Shown: piece by piece, positions 11,801 through 21,500 of the stretch
Numbering within the stretch: position 1 is the first letter of the stretch
Layout of the letters: every line of letters starts with the position of its first letter
NCBI GenBank assembly: GCA_903813345.2
Contig: CAIIXF020000002.1
Location: 16,064,467 to 16,128,466, forward strand
Length of the DNA stretch: 64,000 nucleotides
Source of the DNA: Owenia fusiformis
Taxonomy: Eukaryota > Annelida > Polychaeta > Sabellida > Oweniidae
Direction of reading: 5' to 3'
Made by a program: the position numbers and the translations under genes
The notes under the pieces: generated by a model
What the model saw: the letters and a program-made list of their open reading frames with translations, nothing else
Databases searched by the model: none
What the model was told of the DNA's origin: nothing

Positions 11801-12189
11801 CATCAATGGATCACCATGGAAACATTCCATTTACTGCAAAACACAACACACCAGTTAACACTAACACTAGACTTGAAGGCCTTACAAATGGCCAGCATAC
11901 CTTTCCCAATATTACCAAGGAAACATTTTTACGGAAACTGTTAGAACAGAATAATAAAAATGACACTGTAAATACAAATGTGTCACAGGTGGCGCCACAG
12001 GTGACCCAGGTTATCAACAATAGTCCTGTAATGTCACAAAACTCAGAAACGTCACCAGTTTTGACGCAAGAGTTTGGAGATGCTAGTCTAGAAGACCTCC
12101 AGGACATCATAGACAGTGAATTGTTGGATGCACAAATCGATCTGAATGCTGATCCAAATATTAATTACGACTTCCTAAACTTTGTATGA
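2699..12189 (+). CDS. bHLH-PAS-type transcription factor, C-terminal part (PAS-B to stop)
   Basis: Multi-exon gene whose 5' exons (bHLH, PAS-A) lie before the window. Exons joined by phase: 2699-2811 or 5274-5386, then 7276-7423, 7693-8429, 9065-9232, 9638-9939 and 11239-12189, about 805 residues. The first two encode a PAS-B domain: SGYMPxDVVGTxVYNW, then FRMYRKDRSFIWMQS and KPKFILSINVVLSDEDG, which follows the pattern of class I bHLH-PAS proteins (HIF-alpha, AHR, CLOCK, SIM). The rest is Ser/Asn/Thr-rich with two LxxLL motifs (LVKLL, LRKLL), an LVQSLL variant, a Gln-rich coiled coil split over two exons, and an acidic end (EDLQDIIDSELL). Known of the family: heterodimeric nuclear regulators that respond to environment, oxygen or time. 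The exact subfamily is unresolved. The p160 coactivators also carry LxxLL motifs, but their PAS-B lacks the WxQ pattern seen here. All six intron junctions keep frame. Confidence 0.72.
3640..4615. repeat. 73-82 bp minisatellite, copy B
   Basis: Second array of the CAATGGGCTATAATGCACTG / GTAATATACCCTATCAATGG unit, more degenerate than copy A and uninterrupted. About a dozen units. Confidence 0.85.
5274..5386 (+). CDS. PAS-B exon, alternative copy B
   Basis: 113-bp exon, acceptor TTTTTCTCTCAG, donor TTTG/GTTG. Encodes ISQSGYMPADVVGTEVYNW followed by IEPMDKGWALRARFKSKF. It differs from copy A at about eight residues, including Glu for Ser, Gly for Glu, Arg for His and Phe for Ile. These map to the helical part of PAS-B, before the strand-forming FRMYRKDRSFIWMQ segment in the next exon. 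Confidence 0.72.
5500..6030. repeat. 41-bp minisatellite
   Basis: About 12 units of TTGAGAAGTAATTTCACAGG TCCCATCTGTACTTGTTGTAT (41 bp). Only two or three degenerate units remain at the equivalent place in copy A (2905-3180), so the array expanded after the segmental duplication. Confidence 0.85.
7276..7423 (+). CDS. PAS-B exon, C-terminal strands
   Basis: 148-bp exon after TTTTCAG, donor CTCAG/GTAACT. It is missing from any simple ORF scan because it has no start codon. Reads ITTGETPFCYFRMYRKDRSF, then IWMQSNSHIVTDVWTGKPKF and ILSINVVL. The TTG...YR...KD...F/W...Q...P.FI...N.V order matches the last three beta strands of PAS-B in HIF-alpha and CLOCK. The intron just downstream holds four degenerate ~27-bp copies of an 'ATAATCGTGACTAGATTAAT' type repeat. 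Confidence 0.75.
7693..8429 (+). CDS. Regulatory-region exon with LxxLL motif
   Basis: 737-bp exon, acceptor CTGCCTCCAG, donor ACAG/GTACAT. It starts SDEDGVRNYEEQKREI, the linker that leaves PAS-B and resembles the DEEG...R linker after PAS-B in AHR. Then come an acidic patch (YERDPFAMDEDNEPAF), RYMSPDDFLKSL, a long Ser/Pro-rich stretch and LLVKLLSR, which contains LxxLL. The acidic patch vaguely recalls a HIF degradation domain, but no LxxLAP motif is present, so oxygen regulation is not supported. Confidence 0.75.
9065..9232 (+). CDS. Short exon with basic patch and LVQSLL
   Basis: 168-bp exon (ACTATTTTAG acceptor, ACTCAG/GTAAGA donor), phase 1 at both sides, so it could be skipped without shifting the frame. 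Encodes a basic patch PKRGKRPNYP, a possible nuclear localisation signal, and NSLLVQSLLANNK, an LxxxLL variant of a coactivator motif. Confidence 0.7.
9638..9939 (+). CDS. Coiled-coil exon
   Basis: 302-bp exon (CCTTACAG acceptor, CTAGAG/GTACAT donor). The second half (residues like KFKMAQQLSSQHRTLKQSLE and EELQMLEQQM) is a glutamine-rich heptad pattern that continues in the last exon as AQRNENEQALQQLKVEYVHQ. CLOCK-type proteins carry a comparable Gln-rich coil after PAS-B. The donor sits at the very edge of a minisatellite. Confidence 0.72.
9941..10930. repeat. 56-60 bp minisatellite beside a splice donor
   Basis: Units start ACATGGAAATTCATTTGCAA at about 9942, 10001, 10057 and 10117, then after an inserted element at 10758, 10814 and 10870. 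The first unit begins two bases after the exon end at 9939, so the donor GTACATGG overlaps the repeat. Confidence 0.85.
10175..10752. mobile_element. hAT-like MITE with 8-bp target duplication
   Basis: 578-bp element flanked by GTTTTTAC on both sides (10167-10174 and 10753-10760). Terminal repeats: TAGTGGTGTCAATTAACCG at the left, TAGAGGTGTCAAGTATTAAC as reverse complement of the right. Internal TTAACCGGTTAACCGG palindromes, plus a ~131-bp direct duplication (10379-10509 and 10510-10645, starting GTAAGCGCGGGAAAGCAATG). An 8-bp target duplication is diagnostic of the hAT group. No coding capacity. Confidence 0.75.
11239..12189 (+). CDS. Terminal coding exon with LxxLL and acidic C-terminus
   Basis: 951 bp from a TTCTTTCCAG acceptor to TGA. 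Encodes the end of the coiled coil, then about 230 residues rich in Asn, Thr, Ser and His, the motif ETFLRKLLEQNN (LxxLL) and a final acidic stretch ASLEDLQDIIDSELLDAQ with hydrophobics at regular spacing, typical of a transactivation domain. The frame is open throughout, unlike the surrounding AT-rich DNA. Confidence 0.78.
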   Translation, partial: AQRNENEQALQQLKVEYVHQMKQLKVKQGLLPQNTDSGVNQLSSLPTQHNEPHTSSTNCTNIKPRRVLTPQRHFIPQHNTQTVENNSYSPRSASMKTIVTNTDSMTLTTKVALTPADTEMGESTHNDNSIVNNTPKVIKLYNGDLSSQNSNISARIHSDHVQSGNHIGNAPPGNHIVNNSPNHGGDISSMDHHGNIPFTAKHNTPVNTNTRLEGLTNGQHTFPNITKETFLRKLLEQNNKNDTVNTNVSQVAPQVTQVINNSPVMSQNSETSPVLTQEFGDASLEDLQDIIDSELLDAQIDLNADPNINYDFLNFV

Positions 12190-12460
12190 TATCATGCCAA
12201 TAAAATGGTTCATTTGCACTCATTGTAGAGCATTCGAAATGTACAGACAGAAATATATATTGGTATTTATTTTGTCACTTTTAAAGTAGATGTACCACAG
12301 TTGATGAATATGAATATCACTATAATGGGAAATATTTGGCTCACCTGACAGGTCATGTTTGGAGTGAATTTAGTACATAACTTTATACCTATACCTTTGT
12401 CATGCATTTTTTTATTACTAGGCTATCTGTACAATTCCAATCAAATGAATAAAATTATGG
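12190..12460 (+). other. 3' UTR with poly(A) signals
   Basis: AT-rich sequence after the stop. AATAAA hexamers occur at 12199-12204 and 12448-12453; the second is the better candidate for the mature 3' end. Confidence 0.45.
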
Positions 12461-14110
12461 TAAAAATTGAATTTTCCACAAATGATTTTAGATAATTAAA
12501 ATAATGTTGATGCACTTTGAAATGTTTATCAATATATTTATTTATTGTGGAGTGGAGTTTAGTTCTTAGCAGAGAATATTTGCCAGTAAAACATGCCAAT
12601 GTCATAAGATTGATTTATGCAATATGTGGATTCCTTGATTTGCTCATGTTATATCTACGTAAAAATTGATATTTTACAATTTCAATGGCGTTGAGGATTC
12701 ATATTGATCAAGCTTGCCAACTTTCTGCTTTTTATGAGAATCTATCTAAAGGTTTTTGTAAAAAATTCCAAACTACCAAACCATTTTTCTGTAAAATATG
12801 AACTGAAATTATATTAAATATGTTCTTTTAGCGGTAGCTTTTACAGTACATAGGATTTAGTGGTTCAATTTTCATAGTGGTTCAGTTTTTATGTCCATTA
12901 AAAAAACATTAAAAAAACAAGAACAAGATATTGCACTTTTTTTTATAAAATAGGGTGGGGTCTATGAAGAATCTAACCGATCTAGAAGTCACATTTTCAA
13001 AGAAAATTCAATTTTCAAAGTTGAAACACTTCAAGGTTGAAACACTTTAAAACCTTGACTGAATATTTAATGATGTAAATGAAGATTATTTCTACTTGCA
13101 TCTAGTCTATTGGTTGTTGATTTTATTTTAGATCAACAAAATGTTGTTTGGCTTTAAAGGGTAGTAAAGTATAGAAGAGGGTGATATGTTGGATATGTGT
13201 CTCTTTAAAATTCTCTTTCATATCTGAAAAGTATAAGAGACTTATGAAATATGGAAATTTAGTATTTAGATTTAGTTTTTAAGTATTCTTAAGTATTGAG
13301 AGTGCTAATAAGATGGTTTTGTATGTCATACTCTCTGTCCTTTGTCAGTTTAATATCTCAAAAATTCTCAATTGGATTTGTTTTACTGAACATATATTTC
13401 CAATTGGTTGCATGTATATTTTAAAAAATGATGAATTGACCAAAAATAAAAGTTAGATCTCATTTCCTAAATGTAGGTTTGTGTTGATTCATGAATATAG
13501 AAAATAATATGATTATTGCCAATTATGAATGTGTTTGGACTTGAATAAGCATCACAAAGAGTACATTGTAAAAATATCCCTCATGTAAAATTTAGTCAAT
13601 ATGGAGGTTTAATTGCATAATCTTAAGTGAACTTGTATGCGAATGTGTAGAGTTCTGATCCTTTAGAGATAAGTTCCTCATGTACTCGTAAAAGTGAGTA
13701 AATATGAAGGTTAATACATGGTATATAAATACAACTTATTTATTTGCCTGATTTACTGTGAAGGTATATTGTATAAGGGAAAGTTGTCATTAGGTCCCTT
13801 GAATAAGCAATTATGAATGTGATATGTAATCCCTGCAGGAGTCATTAATATTACACATTCAATATTACAAGTTCTCTCAAAAATGTGCAGCTTAACCTCG
13901 CTATTGTTAGCAATATGATTGTAATGTGATTGTAATTTTGCTATTCTCAAATATTTAAAAGAGGAAAAGTGTAATGCGGCTGGACTGCCAAAATTAATGT
14001 TACTGGAAATTATATTGTCACACTGTATTTTCAGTATTTAAGTATGTTCTACAATACAGTATTAAGTTATAAATTGTACATAATGAACCAGTGATGAATG
14101 CTGAAATTAC
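12461..14110. other. Intergenic AT-rich sequence, no gene seen
   Basis: No convincing ORF, RNA gene or repeat array. Short direct repeats near 13000-13050 (TTCAAAGTTGAAACACTT twice) only. Confidence 0.6.
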
Positions 14111-14129
14111 ACTATAGTATGGGAGCAAA

Positions 14130-17100
14130 GGTCATTCCGTTTCCTTTTTAGAGGCGAGCTAAGCGACATATATTTTCATGAACTATACGTGATACTTATC
14201 AAGAAAAATGATGTTGGCAATTCTGAATCCGCGACGGCGTTGCTATGGTAACCAAGTAAATATGCCACGCCCACTTTTAGGGGCTCTTTTCAGTGTATGG
14301 CCCCTATCTCTGTCATTTTTGTTCAGATTTAGATGAAATTTACACCAAATGGAAGCTAATGGATAATGCAATCAGGAAATATTAAGTTGGCAATTCTGGA
14401 TCCGATATGGCGTTGCTATGGTAACAAAGTAAATATGCCACACCCACTTTTCGGAGCTATTTTCAGTGTTTGGCCCATAACTTAGTCATTATTGCTCAGA
14501 TTAAGATGAACTTTGCACCAAATGAAAGGTAATAGATAGAGCAATCGGACAATATGGTGATTTGCATATCAATTATGACGTCATAACTGTTTGTTCTTGC
14601 ATAATTAATTTTAATCATAATGTATAGATCTGGTAAATTATTGTCTTTAAAATGGTCCGGTCCGTATAATGTTTTTAACTATTCTTGTTTGTTTCTTTTA
14701 GTTGAGTTTATTAGTTTATTCCATTCACACATGTATGATCATAATAGTTGAATAAATATTATGGAAGTGTCCAATTCATACTGTTGCTTTTGTGACAGCA
14801 TGCAACAAAACCACCTGCTGTAAACAAGAATTCTTTAGGAAATGTTACATTTTGACCAGTTGACTGACATGTATTCTTTTTAAAATTTGATGACAGAAAA
14901 TAATCTAATAACCATAGTTATTAAATTTGGATTGTGTTATATTATGATGTCATAATGACAATTTTTAATTAGGGGCGCAGCCAGCTTTCAGTCAGAAGGG
15001 GGCCTGCGATCGTGGCACAGGCAACCAAAAAGTATTTATAAGATAGGTTTTGAATTTTACAAAAATTGATCCAACTTCCTTCAAAATTTAGCAAAAAGCT
15101 TCAAGTCGAAAGCCTTCTTTTATGTAATGGTTCTATTTTTATCGGATATGAGGGGGTAGGTGAACCCAGCGCACAACCCCCCCCCCCCCTAAGCACTGCC
15201 TATGTTAATCCAACTTGATGTTGCTATGGTAACCATTAGGTGAATATGCTAGGTGAATTAGACAATACATGAATAATGTAGATTGGCTGACTGACAAACT
15301 AAGTACCTGTCATGGTATCATAGCTGATTTTTGTGATTATTTTCTTGAAATAAGGTAAAATTGCTCAAAATGATTCCTCTGTAACAGACATTGGTACTAA
15401 CTATCCCATTAATCGCCTAAAACACTTGACAAACATTTTACAAAACACAAATTGTAATACTAAATTTCAGAAATCCCCGCAACAATTTCGCAAAGATTAG
15501 TTTTTGCTTTTTTATCAAGCACGAAACTAAATCGCAGGTGAAAAATACCAGGAGTACAGTACCTGTTATGGTATCATAGCTGCTTTTTGTGATTATCTCT
15601 TGAAATAAGGTAAAATTGCTCAAAATGATTCCAAATTGGAACCTTGTCCTTTGACATTCACCATAAAATGAGGTCAAAGCTGAAAACTATGATTGATTCC
15701 ATTTCTTTATGGAGTATGGAGTATGGAAGCCCCTGATTTAAGATATGCTTTTGGTTTTGAAATCCGACATCCAACCATTCGGTTCAAAATTGGTACAGTT
15801 ATGTCTACATGACCTAAAAAGATGAAATAGGCTAAAGTATTGACCTATACCATAAAATGATATTATTTTTTATGTAAATTGACGTTGAACATATTTTTCG
15901 GATTTCAAAACCATTAGCAGCTATTAATGCCACGATGGGTATGCCAGTCAGTCAATATACATAATCCATGCATTGTCTACTTCTTTAGCTTCAATTTGGT
16001 GAATATTTCATACACACTCAAGCTGTAATCATGACAAAGATAGAAGCGAAACTTTGAAAAAGCCCTGAACAGTGGGGATGGCATATTCACCTTGTTACCA
16101 TAGCAACATCATATTGGATTAACATAGGCATTGCCAGAGGGTGCGATGGGTGCGCCCCCATAAACAAAAAAAAATAGAACCATTAAATAAAAGAAGAGCT
16201 TTAAAATCATTTTGACCTGAAGCTTCTAGCTCAGTTTTGAAGGAAGGTGCATCAATTTTGTAAAATTCAAAACAAATCTTCCCCCTCTCCTGACTGAACG
16301 CTGGCTGCACCCCTGATTAATAATTGCCATTATGACATCAAAACATAACACACTCCAAATTAAATAATTTTCTATAGTTAAGATTATTTTCTGTCATCAT
16401 ATTTTAAAAAGAATACATGTGTCAGTCAGCTAGTCAAAATGTAAAATTTCCCAAAGAATTCTTTTTACATCAGATAGTTTTGCTACGTGCTGTAACCATA
16501 GCAACAGCATAAATTGGACACTTTCATTATATTTTTGATTCCATCAGTTTTTATGACCATGCAAGTATGAATGAAATAAAATTATAAACTCAACTTAAAG
16601 AAATAAACTAATTAATTAGGTAAAAACATTACTGACTATTTTAAAGACAATAATATCACAGATTAATACATCATGATTAAGATAAAATATGCAAGAACAA
16701 ACATTTATGACGTCATAATCAATATGCAAATCATCCTATTTGCATAGTTTACTAACTGTCTGATTGCTCTATCTATTACCTTTGATTTGGTGCAAATTTC
16801 ATCTAAATCTGATCAATAATGAAGAAAATAAGGGCCAAACACTGAAAAGAGCCCCTATAAGTGGGTAGGGCATATTTACTTTGTTACCATAGCAACGCCA
16901 TCGTTTATTCAGAATTGTCAACTTAATATATCCTGATTGCATTATCTATTACTTTCAATTTGGTCTGAATTTCATCAAAATCTGAGCAATAATGGTGGAG
17001 ATGGGGGCCAAACACTGAAAAGAGCCCCTAAAAATGGGCGTGGCATATTTACTTTGTTACCATAGCAATGGCATCGCAGATTCAGAATTGCCCATAATAT

Positions 17101-18556
17101 TTCTTGATCATACTTTATACGTGTAAAGAAATAGAATGTAAATCAATCATTGTTTTCAGCTTTGACCTACTTTTATGGTGAATGTCAAAGGACAAGATAC
17201 CAATTTGGAATCATCTTGAGCAATTTTACCTTATTTCAAGAAAATAATTTCGAAAACAGCTATGGTAGTCATACCATAACAGGTATATCAGTCTGTCAAT
17301 CTACATTCCCCATGCATCGTCTGATTCTTTAGTTTCCATTCATTGAAAATTGCATATACACCAGAGCTATCATCATGACAACTGATAGAATCAAGACTTT
17401 GGAAAAGACCTGAAAAGTGGGGATGGCATATTCACCTGAATACAACAGCTAACATAGGGATAGCCAGGTGGTGTGATTGGGGCACCCCCACCCCCCCCCC
17501 CCATTTAGCAATAAAAAATAGAACCATTACAGCAGGAGATCCAAGACGTCATTTCCATTGTTCTTTCGGCAGAAGAGCTTTAAAAATGCTTTTGACTTGA
17601 AGCTTCTAGCTCAATTTTGAAGGAATTTTTGTAAAGTTCAAGTCAAATTAAACTTTTTTGAGTTGCTTATGCGATATCGCACCCCCTCCCCCCTGATTGA
17701 AAGCTGGTTGCGCCCCTGATTAATAATTGCCATTATGACATCATAATATAACACAATCCAAATTAGATAATTTTCTATCGTTATTAGGTTATTTTCTGCC
17801 AGCCATCAAATTTTAAAAGGAATACATGTCAGTCAACTAGTCAAAATGTTTTCACAGCAGATAGTTTTGCAACATACTGTTACCATAGCAACAGCTTGAA
17901 TTGGATATTTTCATTACATTTTTTCAATTTTTATGACCATACATGTATGAATGAAATAAACTAATAAACTCATCGAAAAGAAATGAACTAATTAACTACT
18001 AAGGAGCATTACTGACCATTTTAAAGACAATAATTTCCCAGATTTATACATCATGATTAAAATAAAATATGCAAGAACAAACGGTTATGACGTCATAATT
18101 AATATGCATATCACCTTATTTGCATATTTTATAAACCATTTGATTGCTCTTTCCATGACCTTTCATTTGGTACAAATGTCACCTAAATCTGAGCAATATT
18201 GACGAAGATAGGGACCAAACACTGAAAAGAGCCTCTAAAAGTGGGTGTGGGATATTTACTTTGCTACCATAGCAACGCCATATCGGATTCAGAATTGCCA
18301 ACTTAATACTTCCTGATTGCATTAACCATTATCTTCCATTTGGTGTGAATTTCATCTCAATCTGAACAATAATGACAGAGATAGGGGCCATACACTGAAA
18401 AGAGCCCCTAAAAGTGGGCGTGGCATATTTACTTGGTTACCATAGCAACGCCGTCGCGGAATCAGAATTGCCAACATCATTTTTCTTGATCAGTATCATT
18501 TCTAGTTCATGAAAACATATGTCGCTTAGCTCGCCTGTAAAAAGGACACGGAACCT
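14130..18556. repeat. Long inverted repeat arms of the fold-back element
   Basis: The left arm (14130 to about 15700) is mirrored twice on the right: 15960-17110 and again 17150-18556. One 83-bp block (14213-14295) matches the reverse complement of 18398-18480 with one difference that I can find. Smaller ~180-bp direct units (GGCAATTCTG...GGCGTTGCTATGGTAAC) recur within each arm. Poly-C tracts occur at about 15178 and 17490. The transcript of either strand would fold into a kilobase-scale hairpin. Confidence 0.75.
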
Positions 18557-18559
18557 CTT

Positions 18560-21500
18560 TTTTACTACGCAAACCTTTACTACTTACACTAATATTGCCA
18601 CTATGTGCTAACATCCACCATTGAATCTATCTATGGCCAACTTCCCGGGAATTTCTTGAGCATATTACACTGTGCACCCCCGCACAAATGCCCGGATATT
18701 CCTCAATTATTCCGCCATTTTCCTTCTGTAAAGACGGAAATTTTAGAATCGCAATAAATTTACAAATAACTTGTGACTATGGACACGGAACTAGGAAGTT
18801 AGTTGTTCTACAGGTTCATCAGTTACAAATGAAAGTAAGAGGACGAGGAAAATAGATCATATGGAACTATAAGACAAGTTTTCAAGTTTTTTCTTTGGGT
18901 TGTTAGTCCACAAAGAAAACATCTGATCTATAAAATGTCGAAGATCTTACCTCGTTCGTTTTATCTTTGCTTGCTCCATATACAGGGTCTTCAGTCCCGA
19001 CATGAGATTATAGTAAGCATATGGAAAAGGTCTCTAGTGTCAATTGACCTTTTTCCAGACAATTTGTCATATATAAATGACAATTTCACAGGGGTCATTT
19101 GACCATCAGAAGACATCATGTACAGAGAACGTAATATTACATATTGTTCTTCTCTGTGTATGTTACATGAGAGTTTTTCGATCCAGATAAGAAAGTAAGG
19201 AAGCCCGAAGAAGGAAGACACTGTGTTTATGCCTTCAGTACCTTGCCTATCATTGAGGTCTTTCTTTTGGTTGTCAGTCCATAAAGAAAACATTAACTGT
19301 TCAAGTTTACATAGCTCTCAATTGTTCGTCTCTGTATTTATCACATAACGTGTTCAGTTCCAGATGAATATGAGAAATTTGAAAAATATCTACATCTGAA
19401 GATGGCTTCTTTACTGCTGAGGTGTTTTTGGTTGTTAGTCCACAATAAAAACACATATGTGTTCAGGAGAACGCTGACGAAATGGCTTCTTTACTGCTCA
19501 TGTGTTTTTTGGTTGTAAGTCCACAATGAAAACACATACGTGTTCATAAAAACTCAGTTATCATCTCTTTTCTTAATGATAGTTTATAAAAGGACTCCAG
19601 TCCAGATATGAATTATGTAAACATGAAGAAATAACTACACCAGTAAATTTGTCTTTCAGGATTTGACATGTGTCGAGCATAGACTGTATGATTCTAGGAT
19701 GAAGAAGATATTTCTTCATCTTACAGAAGATATTTCTTCATCTTACAGTAGCGTGATCACGATGATGTTCAGATGAAGACACTTGGTTCACATACATTTA
19801 AATGTATTTAGAAAGTAACACTGTATGTTGTAAAATCTGGTGTAGTATTCATATAATGTTGCATACATAGAACACGTATGCTGACCACAGTATATTGGTT
19901 ATTTAGTCCATTTAGTTTTTATACTAGTTATGCGCAGCAGGATAAGTTTGTCACTTATGCATTTGGTACAGTTATTTCTGGACTGAGTTGTTTGTCTACT
20001 GTTCAGAAAAAGGATAGGCTAAAGATTAACAAAAGTAACTGTAAGATTAACAGTAGGCCTACTGTGAAGTCGTCATCTTCTTCACAGAAAAGACCAATAT
20101 AGGCCTAGCATTTTTAGCCTACTCATCTTCCAAGTAGATGTAAAATCTTTTCGAATCCGAGACCTATAAGTTATTGTCTCTGATTGAGCGTTCTGTCTTC
20201 TCCAAGTAATTGCAGATGTGCTATTAATATATGCTGAAGAAAACGATTCATGGATGATCACAATCATCCTGTTATTGGTTGATTCAGTCTCTTCAACAGA
20301 GAAGTAGAAGGCGACTTAGATTGTTTTAGTTTTGAGTCACTAGACTATCCTTCTAGCTATATTAGCCAACAACTGAACAACACAAGTACTTATTCATATA
20401 AGAAGTGTTGTATGCGTTGACAAATGACAATGTCATGAACTTGTCATTTCTGACTGAAATCTTTATATTCTCAAGAATCAGTTCTGAATACTCCTATTTA
20501 GACTCTATTCCTGGAATATTAACGTTCAGAGTTGAGTTGGCGGAAGTATCTTTGACATAGGTTACTTTCTCCAGATGATTCTCATAAAGCATTCAACTCA
20601 GTTTTAATTGTTTGAGGAATTAAGATTACAGTCGAGGTTTTTTGAAAACTTAAACATTTGGCGGCTTTCAGTTTGCCAGTTTAAGTAAGGTTATGTCTAA
20701 AACATCACCTCAGTAAAGATTTTGTTTCCTTTATTTTTCTTAGCCTTGACCGTTGACAGCTTTTGAAGTCAAAAATTGATTTTTGAAGTCTAAGATGACT
20801 TTTCAGATCTCTTGGTAAGTCAGTTCAAGAGACTGTAAATCAAATTCTGTGTTTTTCACTACAACCTTGGGTGTTATTCCAAAGGTTTTTATTTTGGGAC
20901 GAGGGGAAGTAGTTATTCTTATTTATAACAAGTCCCTATATCTGTATATCCAGACCATTGGCCTGTTTGCTACCACATCAAACACAGAATGAATATTTGT
21001 TTATTTTGACCTTGTTCAGGTTGCTCAGTTTTTAAACACGGTTTAAGTTTAATCACTGTTTTGAAGAGTGTTTTACTGAGCCAGCCTCAGTCATGACAGT
21101 ATCACTCTTCAACAGGTTCACAGTCGTGCCGTGCTTCTGTGTAAACATTTGTGTCTTAAATAGCCACACATTTACTTTAAATCAGTGTCATGTATCATCA
21201 GTGTTCAGTTCAATCACTAATTGAGAGATCTTACATGTTGATTAGAGGTTTATGTTTTTTCACCATGGAATCACTTGTTACCATGTTTCCTTGGTGGTAG
21301 AACCTCAATACATCATTCAGTGGTACTGAAGTACTATATACTCAAGAGCTAGCGTACTCTTTGTTATAGACATGGTTTCGTTTGTCTTGACATGAGCTCT
21401 TCCAAACAAGAGATTCAGACTTACCTTTTTACGCATTGGTCAATTAATATTAACAGTGGCAATTTTTCACACATATGCCAAAAATTGTCGTGATCAAATT

